Source: Arcobacter sp.
Lineage (GTDB): Bacteria; Campylobacterota; Campylobacteria; Campylobacterales; Arcobacteraceae
Direction: 5' to 3'
DNA length: 64,000 nucleotides
Assembly: GCA_002685075.1 (NCBI GenBank)
Contig: NYWO01000108.1
Coordinates: 27,281 to 91,280, forward strand
In this document: positions 1 through 9,538 of the stretch, piece by piece
How the letters are laid out: each line of letters begins with the position of its first letter
How positions within the stretch are numbered: the first letter of the stretch is position 1
Translations under genes and position numbers: made by a program
Notes under the pieces: model-generated
Told to the model about the DNA's origin: nothing
What the model saw: the letters and a program-made list of their open reading frames with translations, nothing else
The model's database searches: none

Positions 1-1545
1 CCAGATGTAAAAGAACAAACTCAAAAAGTAAGTTTTGGAACTTCTGGACATAGAGGAAGCTCAATAAAATCTAGTTTCAATGAAAATCATATTTTAGCAA
101 TAACTCAAGCACTTTGTGAGTATAGAAAAGAAGCTGGCATCACAGGAGTAATGCACATAGGAATAGATACTCATGTCCTATCAACACCTGCACAAATTAC
201 TGCATTACAAGTATTTCTAGCAAATGAAGTATCATGTAAAATTGCAGTAAATAAAGAGTATACACCTACTCCTGTTTTATCTTTTACTATTTTAGAATCA
301 AATAAAAATAGTAAAATTTTAAATGATGGTGTTGTTATAACTCCTTCACATAATCCACCATCAGATGGGGGATTTAAATATAATATGCCAAATGGTGGAC
401 CAGCAGATACTGATGTAACTTCACTTATTGAAAATAGAGCAAATGAAATTCTTTTAAATGAGCTAAAAGAGGTTAAAACTATAAGTAAGGATGAAATATT
501 TACATCTAAATTCTTAGAATTATATGATTTTATAACACCTTATGTAAAAGCATTAGACACTATTATTGATATGGATAGTATCAAAGAGGCTAATATAAAA
601 ATTGGGGTTGATCCCTTAGGTGGTTCGGGATTAGAAGTTTACAAAAAGATAAAAGATATCTATAAAATAGAACTTGATATTGTAAATGAAAAAATAGACC
701 CTACTTTCTCTTTTATGTCTTGTGACCATGATGGAAAAATAAGAATGGATTGTTCATCACCATACGCTATGTCTTCACTAATAGCACTAGCAGAGAAATA
801 CGATATTGCTTTTGCTAATGATCCTGATTTTGATAGACATGGAATTGTTACAAAAAGTGTAGGACTTATGAATCCAAATCATTATTTATCAGTTGTTATT
901 TGGTACTTATTCTCAAGTAGAAATTGGAAAGAAGATATAGCTATTGGTAAAACTTTAGTTTCAAGCTCAATGATTGATAAAGTTGTTAATTCATTAGAAA
1001 AAAAGCTTTATGAAGTTCCAGTAGGTTTCAAATGGTTTGTTGAAGGTTTATATGAAGGAACTTTAGCTTTTGGTGGAGAAGAAAGTGCTGGAGCATCATT
1101 TTTAAGAAAAGATGGAAGTGTATGGTCTACAGATAAAGATGGAATTATTTTAAATCTTTTAGCAGCTGAAATGACTTCTAAACTAAAAAAAGATCCTGGT
1201 AAAATTTATAAAGAGTTTGAAGAAAAGTTTGGAAAATCTTATTATAGAAGAGTTGATGCTCCTGCTAGTTTTGAACAAAAAGTAAAATTAAAAAACCTTA
1301 GTGTTGAAGATATTACATCTAAAACTTTAGCAAATGAAAAAATAGAAAATATTTACACAAAAGCAAGTGGAAATAATGCAAGTATTGGTGGACTTAAAGT
1401 TACTACTAAAAATGGATGGTTCGCAGCACGTCCTTCTGGAACAGAAGATATTTACAAAATATATGCTGAGAGTTTTATAGATGAAAAACATCTAGAATTA
1501 CTAATTAAAGAAGCACAAGATTTAGTTAGTAAAAGTATAGAGTAA
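1..1545 (+). CDS. pgm: Alpha-D-glucose phosphoglucomutase, 5'-truncated by the window edge
   Basis: Interconverts glucose 1-phosphate and glucose 6-phosphate in the cytoplasm, feeding glycogen and nucleotide-sugar synthesis. The frame is open from base 1, so the start lies outside the window; about 514 residues are visible against roughly 546 in E. coli Pgm. Seen: TSGHRGSS near the visible N-terminus, the phosphoserine loop TPSHNPPSDGGFKYN (Ser codon at 346-348), the metal-binding DPDFDRHG, the sugar-binding GGEESAGASF and the C-terminal phosphate-binding RPSGTED. These match the bacterial Pgm (PgmA) subfamily rather than ManB/GlmM. Downstream it converges on the slyD-like gene across a shared terminator hairpin. 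Confidence 0.95.
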   Translation, partial: PDVKEQTQKVSFGTSGHRGSSIKSSFNENHILAITQALCEYRKEAGITGVMHIGIDTHVLSTPAQITALQVFLANEVSCKIAVNKEYTPTPVLSFTILESNKNSKILNDGVVITPSHNPPSDGGFKYNMPNGGPADTDVTSLIENRANEILLNELKEVKTISKDEIFTSKFLELYDFITPYVKALDTIIDMDSIKEANIKIGVDPLGGSGLEVYKKIKDIYKIELDIVNEKIDPTFSFMSCDHDGKIRMDCSSPYAMSSLIALAEKYDIAFANDPDFDRHGIVTKSVGLMNPNHYLSVVIWYLFSSRNWKEDIAIGKTLVSSSMIDKVVNSLEKKLYEVPVGFKWFVEGLYEGTLAFGGEESAGASFLRKDGSVWSTDKDGIILNLLAAEMTSKLKKDPGKIYKEFEEKFGKSYYRRVDAPASFEQKVKLKNLSVEDITSKTLANEKIENIYTKASGNNASIGGLKVTTKNGWFAARPSGTEDIYKIYAESFIDEKHLELLIKEAQDLVSKSIE

Positions 1546-1557
1546 TAAATAAATTAT

Positions 1558-1598
1558 AAAAATCTAGTCCAATTATTTATCTAATGGGCTAGATTTTT
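1558..1598. terminator. Bidirectional terminator hairpin between pgm and slyD-like gene
   Basis: A 13-bp stem with one wobble pair pairs 1558-1570 with 1586-1598; the loop is 15 nt. The stem has A-rich left and T-rich right arms, so it can end transcription from both converging genes. Confidence 0.75.
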
Positions 1599-1609
1599 AA
1601 AAGATGAAC

Positions 1610-2032
1610 TTAAAGAAGAGAGTCAATTTTTACTTTATAATCTAAATCTTTCCCAGCTAGAGGATGATTAAAATCAACAGTTACTTCTGTTTGAGTAATC
1701 TCTTTTACAATAATTTGAGTAAGTTCACCCTCTTCATCTTCACCTTGAATTTGCATTCCAACTTTTAAATCTTTTATATTTGCAAACTCTTCAATTGGTA
1801 AAGTTTGAATTGCACTTGCATCATATTCACCATATGCTTCAGCAGCTGGAACTCTTATACTTGCTGCTTCACCTGGTTTCATATTTATAATTCTTTTTTC
1901 AAGTCCTGCAATTACTTGTCCTACACCAAAGTTAAACTCAAAAGGCTTATTACTTCGGCTTCCATCAACTAGTTCACCATCAACTCTAACTTCAAACAAA
2001 ATCTTAACTGTTTGATTTATTTCAATAGGCAT
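1610..2032 (-). CDS. slyD: SlyD-like FKBP-type peptidyl-prolyl cis-trans isomerase
   Basis: A 140-residue cytoplasmic prolyl isomerase/chaperone. The FKBP halves are at about residues 1-65 and 130-140, with an IF (insert-in-flap) chaperone domain at about 66-125. FNFGVGQVIAGLE, PGEAASIRVPAAEAYGEYD and VTVDFNHPLAGKDL are characteristic. The histidine-rich metal-binding tail of E. coli SlyD is absent, so the nickel-delivery function known for that protein cannot be assumed. The start is ATG at 2032, preceded by a strong AGGAGG site. It is a single gene with a plausible -10 at 2067-2072. Confidence 0.9.
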   Translation of the reverse strand: MPIEINQTVKILFEVRVDGELVDGSRSNKPFEFNFGVGQVIAGLEKRIINMKPGEAASIRVPAAEAYGEYDASAIQTLPIEEFANIKDLKVGMQIQGEDEEGELTQIIVKEITQTEVTVDFNHPLAGKDLDYKVKIDSLL

Positions 2033-2066
2033 TTATAGCCTCCTATTTTTTATTTATATAACGTAT

Positions 2067-2072
2067 AGTATA
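2067..2072 (-). promoter_or_regulatory. -10 element for the slyD-like gene
   Basis: TATACT on the minus strand, about 35 bases before the ATG at 2032. No convincing -35 box, as is usual in Campylobacterota sigma70 promoters. Confidence 0.4.
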
Positions 2073-2093
2073 AAATATCTACTAAATAACCCT

Positions 2094-3477
2094 TTATATA
2101 TCCTCTAAAGGAAGTGTAATTTTAAATTCTGCACCAATTAAAGTTTTGTCATTATTTTCAATTTCAATATTGCTAACTAGAATTTGTCCTTTAAACTGTT
2201 TAGTAATAATTTGATTTGTCATATAAAGTCCAATACCAGTTCCAATTGAAGAATGTTTTGTTGTAAAGTATGGATCAAATATCTTCTCCATAATATTTAA
2301 AGGCACACCATTTCCACTATCTTTTATACTAATTTCTAAATTTTTATCAATTATCTTACTTTCAACAAATAAAAATCTATCTTCACTATTTTCTTGGTTA
2401 TATACAATTGCATCTTTTGCATTATTAAAAATATTGATTAAAGCTTAAATAAAAAGATTTTCATTTAATAGTAACTTTGTATCTACACTTTTATTATAAT
2501 ATTTAATATAATTATCTTTTAATGAATCTTTTGTAAGTTCTTCTAATTTACAAAAAGCATCTTTAATATCACTTGTATCACCTCTGAAGAAATTTCTAAA
2601 ATCGTCTATAGTTTTAGATAAATATTGTACTTGACTGTTTATCTTATCCATAGATTCAAAAACATCATCTTTATTTATATTAGCATTAAATTCAAGCTAC
2701 ATTTTTAAATAAGTAAGTAAAATGGCCTAAAGAAGCAATTTTTTGTGCATATTCTAGTTTTTTTTCTAATATCTTCTTTTTCTGATATTCTTTTTTTAAT
2801 TTATTATTCCAATATATTAAACTAAATAATGCAATTATAACGATTGACAATAAAATCATTTAAAATTGGTAATAAATCAAAATTCTCTTTTGTTATTCCC
2901 ACACCTCTTTTGATTTCAATTCATTTAATTTCTCGTTCATATGTGACTGAGGATAACAAAGTATATCTATGTCACCTTTTATTAAAGAAGAAAGAGCTAT
3001 AGCTAAATCTGAAAAAACAATTTTTTTAGAGCTTATTTCATTTGTAATAAGTTTATTACAAGCATTTGCAGATATTACACCTACTTTATTTGTTTTTAAG
3101 TCTTCCATATTTGATATACTAAAAGTATTATGTTTCTTAAATAGTCTGATTTTAAAAGTATCTGTAGGTTGTGTGAAGTTAAATAATAATTCTCTATTCT
3201 TTGTAATTCCTACATTTGGAACAATATCTATTTCTCCATTTTTAGCTAATTCAAATACTTCTTTCCAGGTATTAATAACTTTATATTCAAATTTAAGATT
3301 AACTTTTTTTGATATTTCTTTGAATAATTCATAAGTATAACCATTAAGTTTATTATCATCTTCAATTATATAATAAGGTTTCCAATCTTTTAAAAAAGCT
3401 ACAGTATAAGTTTTAGTAGTTGAAGAAGAAAATAATGGAATAAAAAACAAAAACATACTTAAAAATAATTTTTTCAT
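2094..3477 (-). pseudogene. Decayed sensor histidine kinase with periplasmic solute-binding (SBP_bac_3) sensor domain
   Basis: Pieces of one ancestral gene lie in order on the minus strand. First comes a signal peptide and an SBP_bac_3 domain (3477-2893), read from ATG 3477. One extra base at about 2900 then moves the frame; ignoring it the text continues GITKENFDLLPILN, the usual end of this domain. A membrane segment and coiled coil follow (about 2850-2700, ending AQKIASLGH), then a second shift. The segment 2696-2448 contains QYLSKTIDDFRNFF. A TAA at 2447-2445 falls where FIQALINIFNNAKDAI would be expected, which suggests CAA to TAA. The ATPase part with the GTGIGLYMTN G-box ends at 2094. 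The stretch that should hold the phosphoacceptor His (IAHQWRQPL-type) is missing, so it cannot work as a kinase. Confidence 0.85.
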
Positions 3478-3639
3478 AAAAAGCACTTTGTAATAAGATA
3501 ATATAAAGCATATCTATTATTTGCTTTAAGTTATGTCTTTATAAATAAGCAACATTTATAATAAAAATAATGAGTTTATATATAACTTTTTTTTATGATA
3601 AATGAAAGATATTTGACTATATATTTTATTTACTTACTG

Positions 3640-3645
3640 TATAAT
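3640..3645 (+). promoter_or_regulatory. -10 element for the efflux operon
   Basis: TATAAT 25 bases upstream of the TolC-like start at 3671. TTGACT at 3613-3618 is 21 bases further up, too far to be a standard -35. Confidence 0.45.
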
Positions 3646-3670
3646 AATACTAAAATACATTTAGGAAAAT

Positions 3671-5050
3671 ATGATTATGCATAAGATATACTTATCATTA
3701 CTACTTACATCATTTACTTATGCTCAAACAATTAATTTTAATGACGCTTTAAATCTTACTTTTAAAAATAATAAAGACTTAAAAAACCAAAAATTAAATA
3801 TTGATTTAGCAAAATTAAACGCAGAAAATGTAAATGCACTTTCTTATGGAAAACTTTCATTTGAAGAACAAGTCAATAGAACAAATCATGCAGGATATGT
3901 TTTTAACTCAAAACTTTCCTCAAGAGAGGCTAGTTTTAGTGATTTTGGTGCAATTGAATATACAGGACCAAACGCAGTAACTGTTCAACCAGAGAATCTA
4001 AACAATCCAAAAGATAGAAATAACTTTAATACAAAACTAAATTATGATATCCCATTATTTACAGGGTTTAAACTTTCAAATCAAAAAGAGATATTAAAAC
4101 TTCAACATAAGGCAAATGAAGTGAAATATAACCTAAATAAAAGACAGATATCTTATGAAGTTTTAAAAGCTTATAATAGTGCTGTAGTAGCAAAAGAGTT
4201 TATTCAAGCTTCAAAAAAAGCTAAAGAATCTATATCTTTTATAGTTAAATCAGCAAAAGCCTTTCATAAAGAAGGTTTAGTTACAAAAATCGATGTTAAA
4301 CAGGCCCAAGTTCATAACTTAAATATAAATACAAAATATCTAGAAGCACAAAATAAGTTTGAACTTGCTCTTGCTTATCTTAAGTTTCTAACATCAAAAA
4401 ATGAAATAAATGATGTAGAAAACTTAAAATATATAGAAATAGAAGATTCAAATTTTGATAATTTATATAAAAAAGCTTTAGAAAATGCAGATGAATTAAA
4501 AATGCAAGATATAAATAATAAGGCAAAAAAGAAAAATATAGAGATTTCAAAAGCTGATTACTATCCCACAATTTATTCCCATTTAGAATATGGTTTTAAT
4601 AATGATAAATTAACACTAAATAATCAAAAAGATTATTATAATGCAGTAATAGGACTTAAATATACTATTTTTGACAAGACAAGAGATATAGAAAAACAAA
4701 AGAGTCAAATAGAATATAAAAAATCTCTTTTAGATTATGAGAAATTACAAGAAGCAATTAAATTAGAATTAAAAAAATCACTTCTTGATTTAAATTCAAA
4801 AGAAAAAATTTTGAAAGAAAAAAAAGAAACACTTGTTTTAGCAAATGATATTTATAAACAATCACAGCTTATGTATAAAAACCACTTAATAGCAATAATA
4901 GACTTATTAGCTCAAGAAGCAAGTTTAAGAAATACACAAGCTGAACTAATAGTTGCAAAATATGAAAAGTCTTTAGCCCTTGCTAAAATAAATCTTATAA
5001 GTGGAAATAGCTTTGTAAAAAACAACACAACTTTAAAGGTAATAAAATGA
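3671..5050 (+). CDS. TolC-family outer-membrane efflux channel
   Basis: A 459-residue outer-membrane component of a tripartite efflux pump. The N-terminal signal peptide (about residues 1-18, ending SFTYAQ) is followed by two helical OEP repeats rich in Lys, Asn and Leu. The first repeat begins INFNDALNLTFKNNKDL, the usual opening of TolC/OEP proteins, and the second ends near IIDLLAQEASLRNTQAELI. ATG 3671 has AGGAAAAT just upstream; an in-frame ATG at 3677 is an alternative. The stop overlaps the next start (ATGA, 5047-5050), so translation is probably coupled to the adaptor gene. Confidence 0.9.
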   Translation: MIMHKIYLSLLLTSFTYAQTINFNDALNLTFKNNKDLKNQKLNIDLAKLNAENVNALSYGKLSFEEQVNRTNHAGYVFNSKLSSREASFSDFGAIEYTGPNAVTVQPENLNNPKDRNNFNTKLNYDIPLFTGFKLSNQKEILKLQHKANEVKYNLNKRQISYEVLKAYNSAVVAKEFIQASKKAKESISFIVKSAKAFHKEGLVTKIDVKQAQVHNLNINTKYLEAQNKFELALAYLKFLTSKNEINDVENLKYIEIEDSNFDNLYKKALENADELKMQDINNKAKKKNIEISKADYYPTIYSHLEYGFNNDKLTLNNQKDYYNAVIGLKYTIFDKTRDIEKQKSQIEYKKSLLDYEKLQEAIKLELKKSLLDLNSKEKILKEKKETLVLANDIYKQSQLMYKNHLIAIIDLLAQEASLRNTQAELIVAKYEKSLALAKINLISGNSFVKNNTTLKVIK

Positions 5051-5805
5051 TAAAAAGTATATTAATAATTTGTATTTCATCTGTTTTTATTTTTGCAAAT
5101 AATATCGAGTTATCAGGAACAGTAATTTCTGATAATGAAAAAGTAATTACAAGTAGAAATATGGGTTTTATAAAAGAAGTATATGTAAGTGAAGGCTCAT
5201 TTGTAAAAAAAGGTGAGTTACTTTATGAAATTGATTCTTCAAGTGTTGATTCTTCAAAACAAGAAGCCTTGTTAAATCTTAAAATGCAAGAAAATAAACT
5301 TGCCAATATTCAAGTAAATTACAATAGATATAAAAGATTATATGCACAAGATTTAGTACCTAAATATGATGTAGAAGAATTAGAGCTTAATCTTTTAAAT
5401 ATGAAAAATATGATTTTAATTGCAAAAGCAAAACTAAAAGAAGTAAATTTTCAATACAACTACTTAAAAATAAAAGCACCAAATGATGGACTAATTATAA
5501 AAAAATCTATAAAAGCAGGTGAGATGTCTATGCCAAGTGCCCCTGCACTAATTCTTTCAGATCTTTCAAGTTTAAAAATAAAAACTGATATTTCAGAAAA
5601 CAACTTAGGAAAAATTAAATTAAATCAAGAAGTGAAAGTTTCTATTCCTTCTATAAAATTAGAGACAGTTGGTAAAATTGATGCGATAATTCCAAGTATA
5701 AATACTGTTACACACTCTTTTATCTTAAAAATTTCTTTTGATAAAAAAGAGTCTGTGATTTATCCTGGTATGTATTCTAAATTAATTATTGAACCTTTAA
5801 ACTAA
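5047..5805 (+). CDS. RND efflux periplasmic adaptor (membrane fusion protein)
   Basis: A 252-residue HlyD/AcrA-type adaptor that would link the inner-membrane pump to the TolC-like channel. A signal peptide (residues 1-18) is followed by a biotinyl-lipoyl-like half motif (VYVSEGSFVKKGELLYEID), a short helical hairpin (about 70-130), the second lipoyl half (APNDGLIIKKSIKAGEM) and beta-barrel domains. It is shorter than AcrA (about 397), with a short hairpin and little membrane-proximal domain. The start overlaps the upstream stop and the pump gene follows after 8 bases. Confidence 0.88.
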   Translation: MIKSILIICISSVFIFANNIELSGTVISDNEKVITSRNMGFIKEVYVSEGSFVKKGELLYEIDSSSVDSSKQEALLNLKMQENKLANIQVNYNRYKRLYAQDLVPKYDVEELELNLLNMKNMILIAKAKLKEVNFQYNYLKIKAPNDGLIIKKSIKAGEMSMPSAPALILSDLSSLKIKTDISENNLGKIKLNQEVKVSIPSIKLETVGKIDAIIPSINTVTHSFILKISFDKKESVIYPGMYSKLIIEPLN

Positions 5806-5813
5806 GGCTTTAT

Positions 5814-7382
5814 ATGCAAAATATTGATAAAAATTTAAATATAGCAGGAAGATTATCATTATCTTTTATAAATCATCCTTTAACACTTATCTTAGGAGTA
5901 TTTATTTTAGTTTTAGGGTATATATCACTTGTATTTATGCCAAGAGAAGAAAATCCACAAATAAAAGTAAGTGGAGGTGCAGTTATAGTTGCACTTCCAG
6001 GTGCAACTCCTAGTGAAATTCAAAAGGTAATAATACAACCTTTAGAGAAAAAAATAAAAGAAATAAAAGGTGTAGAACACATCTATTCATTTGCAAAAGA
6101 TTCATATGGTATTGTACAAGCTCAATATTTTATAGGTCAAGATAAAGAAGAATCAAATCTAAAACTTTATGATCAAGTTATGAGAAATATGGACTTAATG
6201 CCAAGTGGAGCTATGCAGCCTATTATAAAAACAATGGATATTGATACAGATATTCCAATAGCAACTATGGCTTTTTATTCAATGAAAAAAAATGGAAAAG
6301 ATTTAATCACTCAAACGCAACTTTATAAAGAAGTAAATAAAATCACAAGAGAAGTAAATAAAATTCAAAATGTCGCACTTGTTGATTTAAAAGGTGAAAA
6401 AAAAGAGCAATACAATATTCTAATAGATTCAAATAAAATCTCAGCTTATAATTTATCTATTGGTCAAGTTATGAAACAAGTACAAGCCTTATCTTACAAA
6501 ACAGCAGATATCAATGGAAATACAAAAACTGGGGATGTAGTTGTATTTGGAATAAAACAAGCAATTGAAACAAAAAAAGATATAGAGAACATAATCATTA
6601 CCTATGAAAACAGTGTTGCAATTTACTTAAAAGATATAGCAAGTGTACAAAGGTCTTATGATATTCAAAATAATAAAGAAGCTCAACTATATCAAAAAGA
6701 TCTACAAGGAAACTTTGAAGAAATAGAACAAGTTACTATGAGTATATCAAAGCTAAATGGCTCAAACTCTGTTCTTATAAATGAAGAGATATTTGAATAT
6801 ATGGATTCAATAAAAGAAGAACTACTTAATAAAAAAATTGCATTTACAATTACAAGAGATGATGGATACACAGCTAATAATGCTGTAAATTCACTTGTTC
6901 AAAACTTATTAATATCTATTGTAATTATTGCTATTTTACTTATTTTTACTTTAGGTTTTAAAGAAGCTATGATTGTTTCATTAGCAGTTCCTATGATTTT
7001 ATCACTTACTTTATTCGCTGGATTTTTACTTGATGAAACAATTAATAGGATTACTCTTTTCGCTCTTTTAGTATCCCTTGGAATGTTAGTAGATGCTGCA
7101 ATTATTGTAATTGAAAATATCCATAGACACAGAAAAGAAAATCCAAATATAGATATTTCAATAACAGCTATAAATGCAACAAATGAAATTGGAAATGCAA
7201 CAAATATAGCAACACTAGCTATTGTAATGACTTTTATACCTATGTTCTTTGTAGGTGGAATGATGGGACAATTTATGCACCCTCTTCCTATTTTTATATC
7301 AATTTCACTTGTTATGTCACTATTTGTAGCGTACTCATTTACTCCATATTTAATGAAAAAAATTTATAAGGTTACAAAATGA
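5814..7382 (+). CDS. RND efflux permease, N-terminal half (TM1-TM6)
   Basis: 522 residues corresponding to the first half of an AcrB-type pump: TM1 at about 25-45, porter/docking loop about 46-340, then a five-helix bundle up to about 515. The TM4 proton-relay region reads GMLVDAAIIVIENIHRH. The first Asp of the AcrB Asp407-Asp408 pair is kept and the second is Ala. The frame ends cleanly after SFTPYLMKKIYKVTK, where intact pumps continue into the linker before TM7. The stop overlaps the ATG of the second half (ATGA, 7379-7382), so the two halves are probably made together and assemble. Confidence 0.88.
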   Translation: MQNIDKNLNIAGRLSLSFINHPLTLILGVFILVLGYISLVFMPREENPQIKVSGGAVIVALPGATPSEIQKVIIQPLEKKIKEIKGVEHIYSFAKDSYGIVQAQYFIGQDKEESNLKLYDQVMRNMDLMPSGAMQPIIKTMDIDTDIPIATMAFYSMKKNGKDLITQTQLYKEVNKITREVNKIQNVALVDLKGEKKEQYNILIDSNKISAYNLSIGQVMKQVQALSYKTADINGNTKTGDVVVFGIKQAIETKKDIENIIITYENSVAIYLKDIASVQRSYDIQNNKEAQLYQKDLQGNFEEIEQVTMSISKLNGSNSVLINEEIFEYMDSIKEELLNKKIAFTITRDDGYTANNAVNSLVQNLLISIVIIAILLIFTLGFKEAMIVSLAVPMILSLTLFAGFLLDETINRITLFALLVSLGMLVDAAIIVIENIHRHRKENPNIDISITAINATNEIGNATNIATLAIVMTFIPMFFVGGMMGQFMHPLPIFISISLVMSLFVAYSFTPYLMKKIYKVTK

Positions 7383-9034
7383 GACTAGAAAAATTTATAT
7401 TTAATATATTAGAAAGTAAAACAAAATCTTTTTTAGTTTATCTTATTACATTTATTTTGTTCTCTTTAAGTATAGCTACATTTCCTAGTGAAATTGTGAA
7501 AGCAAAAATGCTTCCAAGTAAAGATTCAAATACTTTTTCTGTTTATGTAGATTTAAAAGATGGCTCAAGTAAATTACAAACTAAAGAAGTGACAAGATGT
7601 ATTTCTTCAAATCTTCAAAAAAACGAATTAGTTACAAATATTTCAGTGTTCATTGGGGAAGGTCAGCCTTTAGATTTTGCAGCAATGGTTAAACAAAGTG
7701 CTTTAAAAAACAAACAATCTCAAGCTGAAATAATGGTAAATATTAAAAAAGCAGAAAATAGAGATATTACAAGTTATAATTTAATAAGCAATTTAAGAGA
7801 AAATATTCAAAGAACCTGTTCCTTATATGATGCAAACATAAAATTTATAGAACTTCCTGCAGGACCACCTGTTCTTGCTTCCATAGTTGCAGAAATCTAT
7901 GGTGGAGATACTTTCCAATCAAGAAGAGGTTTTTCACAAAAAATAGCATCTATTTTAAAAGAGCAAGCTACTTTAGTAGATATTGATATAATGGCTGATA
8001 AGGATTATATTAAATATCAATTAGAACTTGATAATAATAAAATCATTAAAAGTGGTATTAATTTGGAGCAAATAAAAAATATTCTTTATTTAGCATATGA
8101 AGGTATGGAGATTTCTGTTGTTAATGAAGAAAAGGCAGAAAACCAAATACCTATATTTTTAAGATTAGATGATTCAAGACTTTTAGAAAGTTCAACAAAA
8201 CAAAGTCTTGAAAGTAAATTACAAACATTAAAAGTAGTAAATAAACAAGGTCTTATGATTAGTCTAGCTTCATTTATTACTATTAAAGAAGTAATAAAAG
8301 AGCCTACATTAACATCAAAAAATTTAAATATGATGATAAATGTAATTGCTGAAACAGACAAAGATAGTCAAATTTACCCTCTATTAGATGCTAGAAATCA
8401 GATACTAAATGAATTAGCAGAAGATTATATAATCACAAAAATAAATATGCTAAATCTCTCATTTAAAGATAAAATTACAGATGAAGAGTTTGATTTAGTT
8501 TTTGATGGTGAATTAAAAGTTACAATTGATACTTTTATAGATTTAGGAGGAGCATTTATAATTGCTTTAGTTTTAATCTTCTTCTTAATGGTAATGTATT
8601 ATAAAAGTTTTGCTCTTTCAGGAGGAATTGTATTAGCTAGTTTTATCTCAATTGTTGGAGTGATTTTTGCTCATGTCATAATGGATATAATTACTGTGGA
8701 TACATTTTATTTAACAGCCACATCATTAATTGGTTTTATTGGATTAATTGGAATAAATTCAAGAAACTCAACTTTAATAATAGATTTTTCTAAACAATTA
8801 GTTATAGATAAAAAGTTAAGCATAAATCATGCTATAGCACAAGCTACTGCAACACGTTCTAAGCCAATTATCTTAACAGTTCTAACAATGGTATTCGCAA
8901 GTTCACTTTTAGCTACTGATGCAGTCTTTGGAGGTTTAGGGATTGCTTTAATAGGTGGAACACTGATATCATATATTGTATCAATGTTCTTTGTTCCAGT
9001 AATTATAAAAAACCAATTACATAAAATCATTTAA
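7379..9034 (+). CDS. RND efflux permease, C-terminal half (TM7-TM12)
   Basis: 551 residues matching the second half of an AcrB-type pump: TM7 at about 18-36, periplasmic porter loop about 37-380, and TM8-TM12 to the end. The first half plus this one is about 1073 residues, the size of a complete RND protein (about 1030). In TM10 the segment IGLIGINSRNSTLIIDF has Arg where AcrB has the proton-relay Lys940. No stop codons or shifts interrupt the frame. It has its own ATG overlapping the previous stop, which points to a stable split gene rather than a damaged one. A terminator follows at once. Confidence 0.88.
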   Translation: MRLEKFIFNILESKTKSFLVYLITFILFSLSIATFPSEIVKAKMLPSKDSNTFSVYVDLKDGSSKLQTKEVTRCISSNLQKNELVTNISVFIGEGQPLDFAAMVKQSALKNKQSQAEIMVNIKKAENRDITSYNLISNLRENIQRTCSLYDANIKFIELPAGPPVLASIVAEIYGGDTFQSRRGFSQKIASILKEQATLVDIDIMADKDYIKYQLELDNNKIIKSGINLEQIKNILYLAYEGMEISVVNEEKAENQIPIFLRLDDSRLLESSTKQSLESKLQTLKVVNKQGLMISLASFITIKEVIKEPTLTSKNLNMMINVIAETDKDSQIYPLLDARNQILNELAEDYIITKINMLNLSFKDKITDEEFDLVFDGELKVTIDTFIDLGGAFIIALVLIFFLMVMYYKSFALSGGIVLASFISIVGVIFAHVIMDIITVDTFYLTATSLIGFIGLIGINSRNSTLIIDFSKQLVIDKKLSINHAIAQATATRSKPIILTVLTMVFASSLLATDAVFGGLGIALIGGTLISYIVSMFFVPVIIKNQLHKII

Positions 9035-9060
9035 AAGTATTAGATTTTACTAATACTTTT
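9033..9060. terminator. Terminator after the efflux operon
   Basis: A perfect 11-bp stem (9033-9043 with 9050-9060) and 6-nt loop, followed by ATTTTT on the plus strand; A-rich on the other side, so it may also serve the converging acetyltransferase run. Confidence 0.8.
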
Positions 9061-9076
9061 ATTTTTACTGCTTAAT

Positions 9077-9538
9077 TTATAAATCAAAAACCATTGCAAT
9101 TTCATCGCAAACAGGAAAGTGTTTACAACGAATACAATCAGCCCAAATTTTATGTTCAGGAATTGCTTCTTTTTCAATTACTCTAAAGCCTGCTTTTTCA
9201 AAAAAACTTTGTGCATAAGTTAAAGATAATATTTGTTCTAACTTATATTTTCTTCCTTCTTTAATACACTCTTCTACAAGTTTTTTTCCAAGGTCTAAGC
9301 CTCTAAAATTTTTAGATACAACTAGACTTCTAACTTCTGCTAAACGCGCAGAATGAATATGTAAAGCAGTGAATCCAGCCATTATTCCATTTACTTCTAC
9401 AATTGTGTAAGATCTAATTGTATTAGCCATTTCATCTTCTGTTCTTAAAAGAATATTTCCATTTTCAACTTCAGCTTTTACAAGCTCTTGCATTGAAGTA
9501 ATTGAAGTTACATCAGGCTTATAAAACTTAACTTCCAA
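9077..9538 (-). CDS. GNAT acetyltransferase, short ArgA-like N-acetylglutamate synthase
   Basis: A 153-residue single-domain GNAT protein. The acetyl-CoA loop is seen in VRSLVVSKNFRGLDLGKKLVEECI (about residues 69-92). The C-terminus KIWADC-IRCKHFPVCDEIAM carries the three-Cys pattern seen in the short, stand-alone N-acetylglutamate synthases of Geobacter and Campylobacterota. That would make it the first arginine-biosynthesis enzyme, converting glutamate to N-acetylglutamate; this substrate is inferred. The start is TTG 9538, with CGGAG 8 bases upstream, overlapping the end of engB by 11 bases. It is the last gene of the leftward run. Confidence 0.75.
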   Translation of the reverse strand: MEVKFYKPDVTSITSMQELVKAEVENGNILLRTEDEMANTIRSYTIVEVNGIMAGFTALHIHSARLAEVRSLVVSKNFRGLDLGKKLVEECIKEGRKYKLEQILSLTYAQSFFEKAGFRVIEKEAIPEHKIWADCIRCKHFPVCDEIAMVFDL

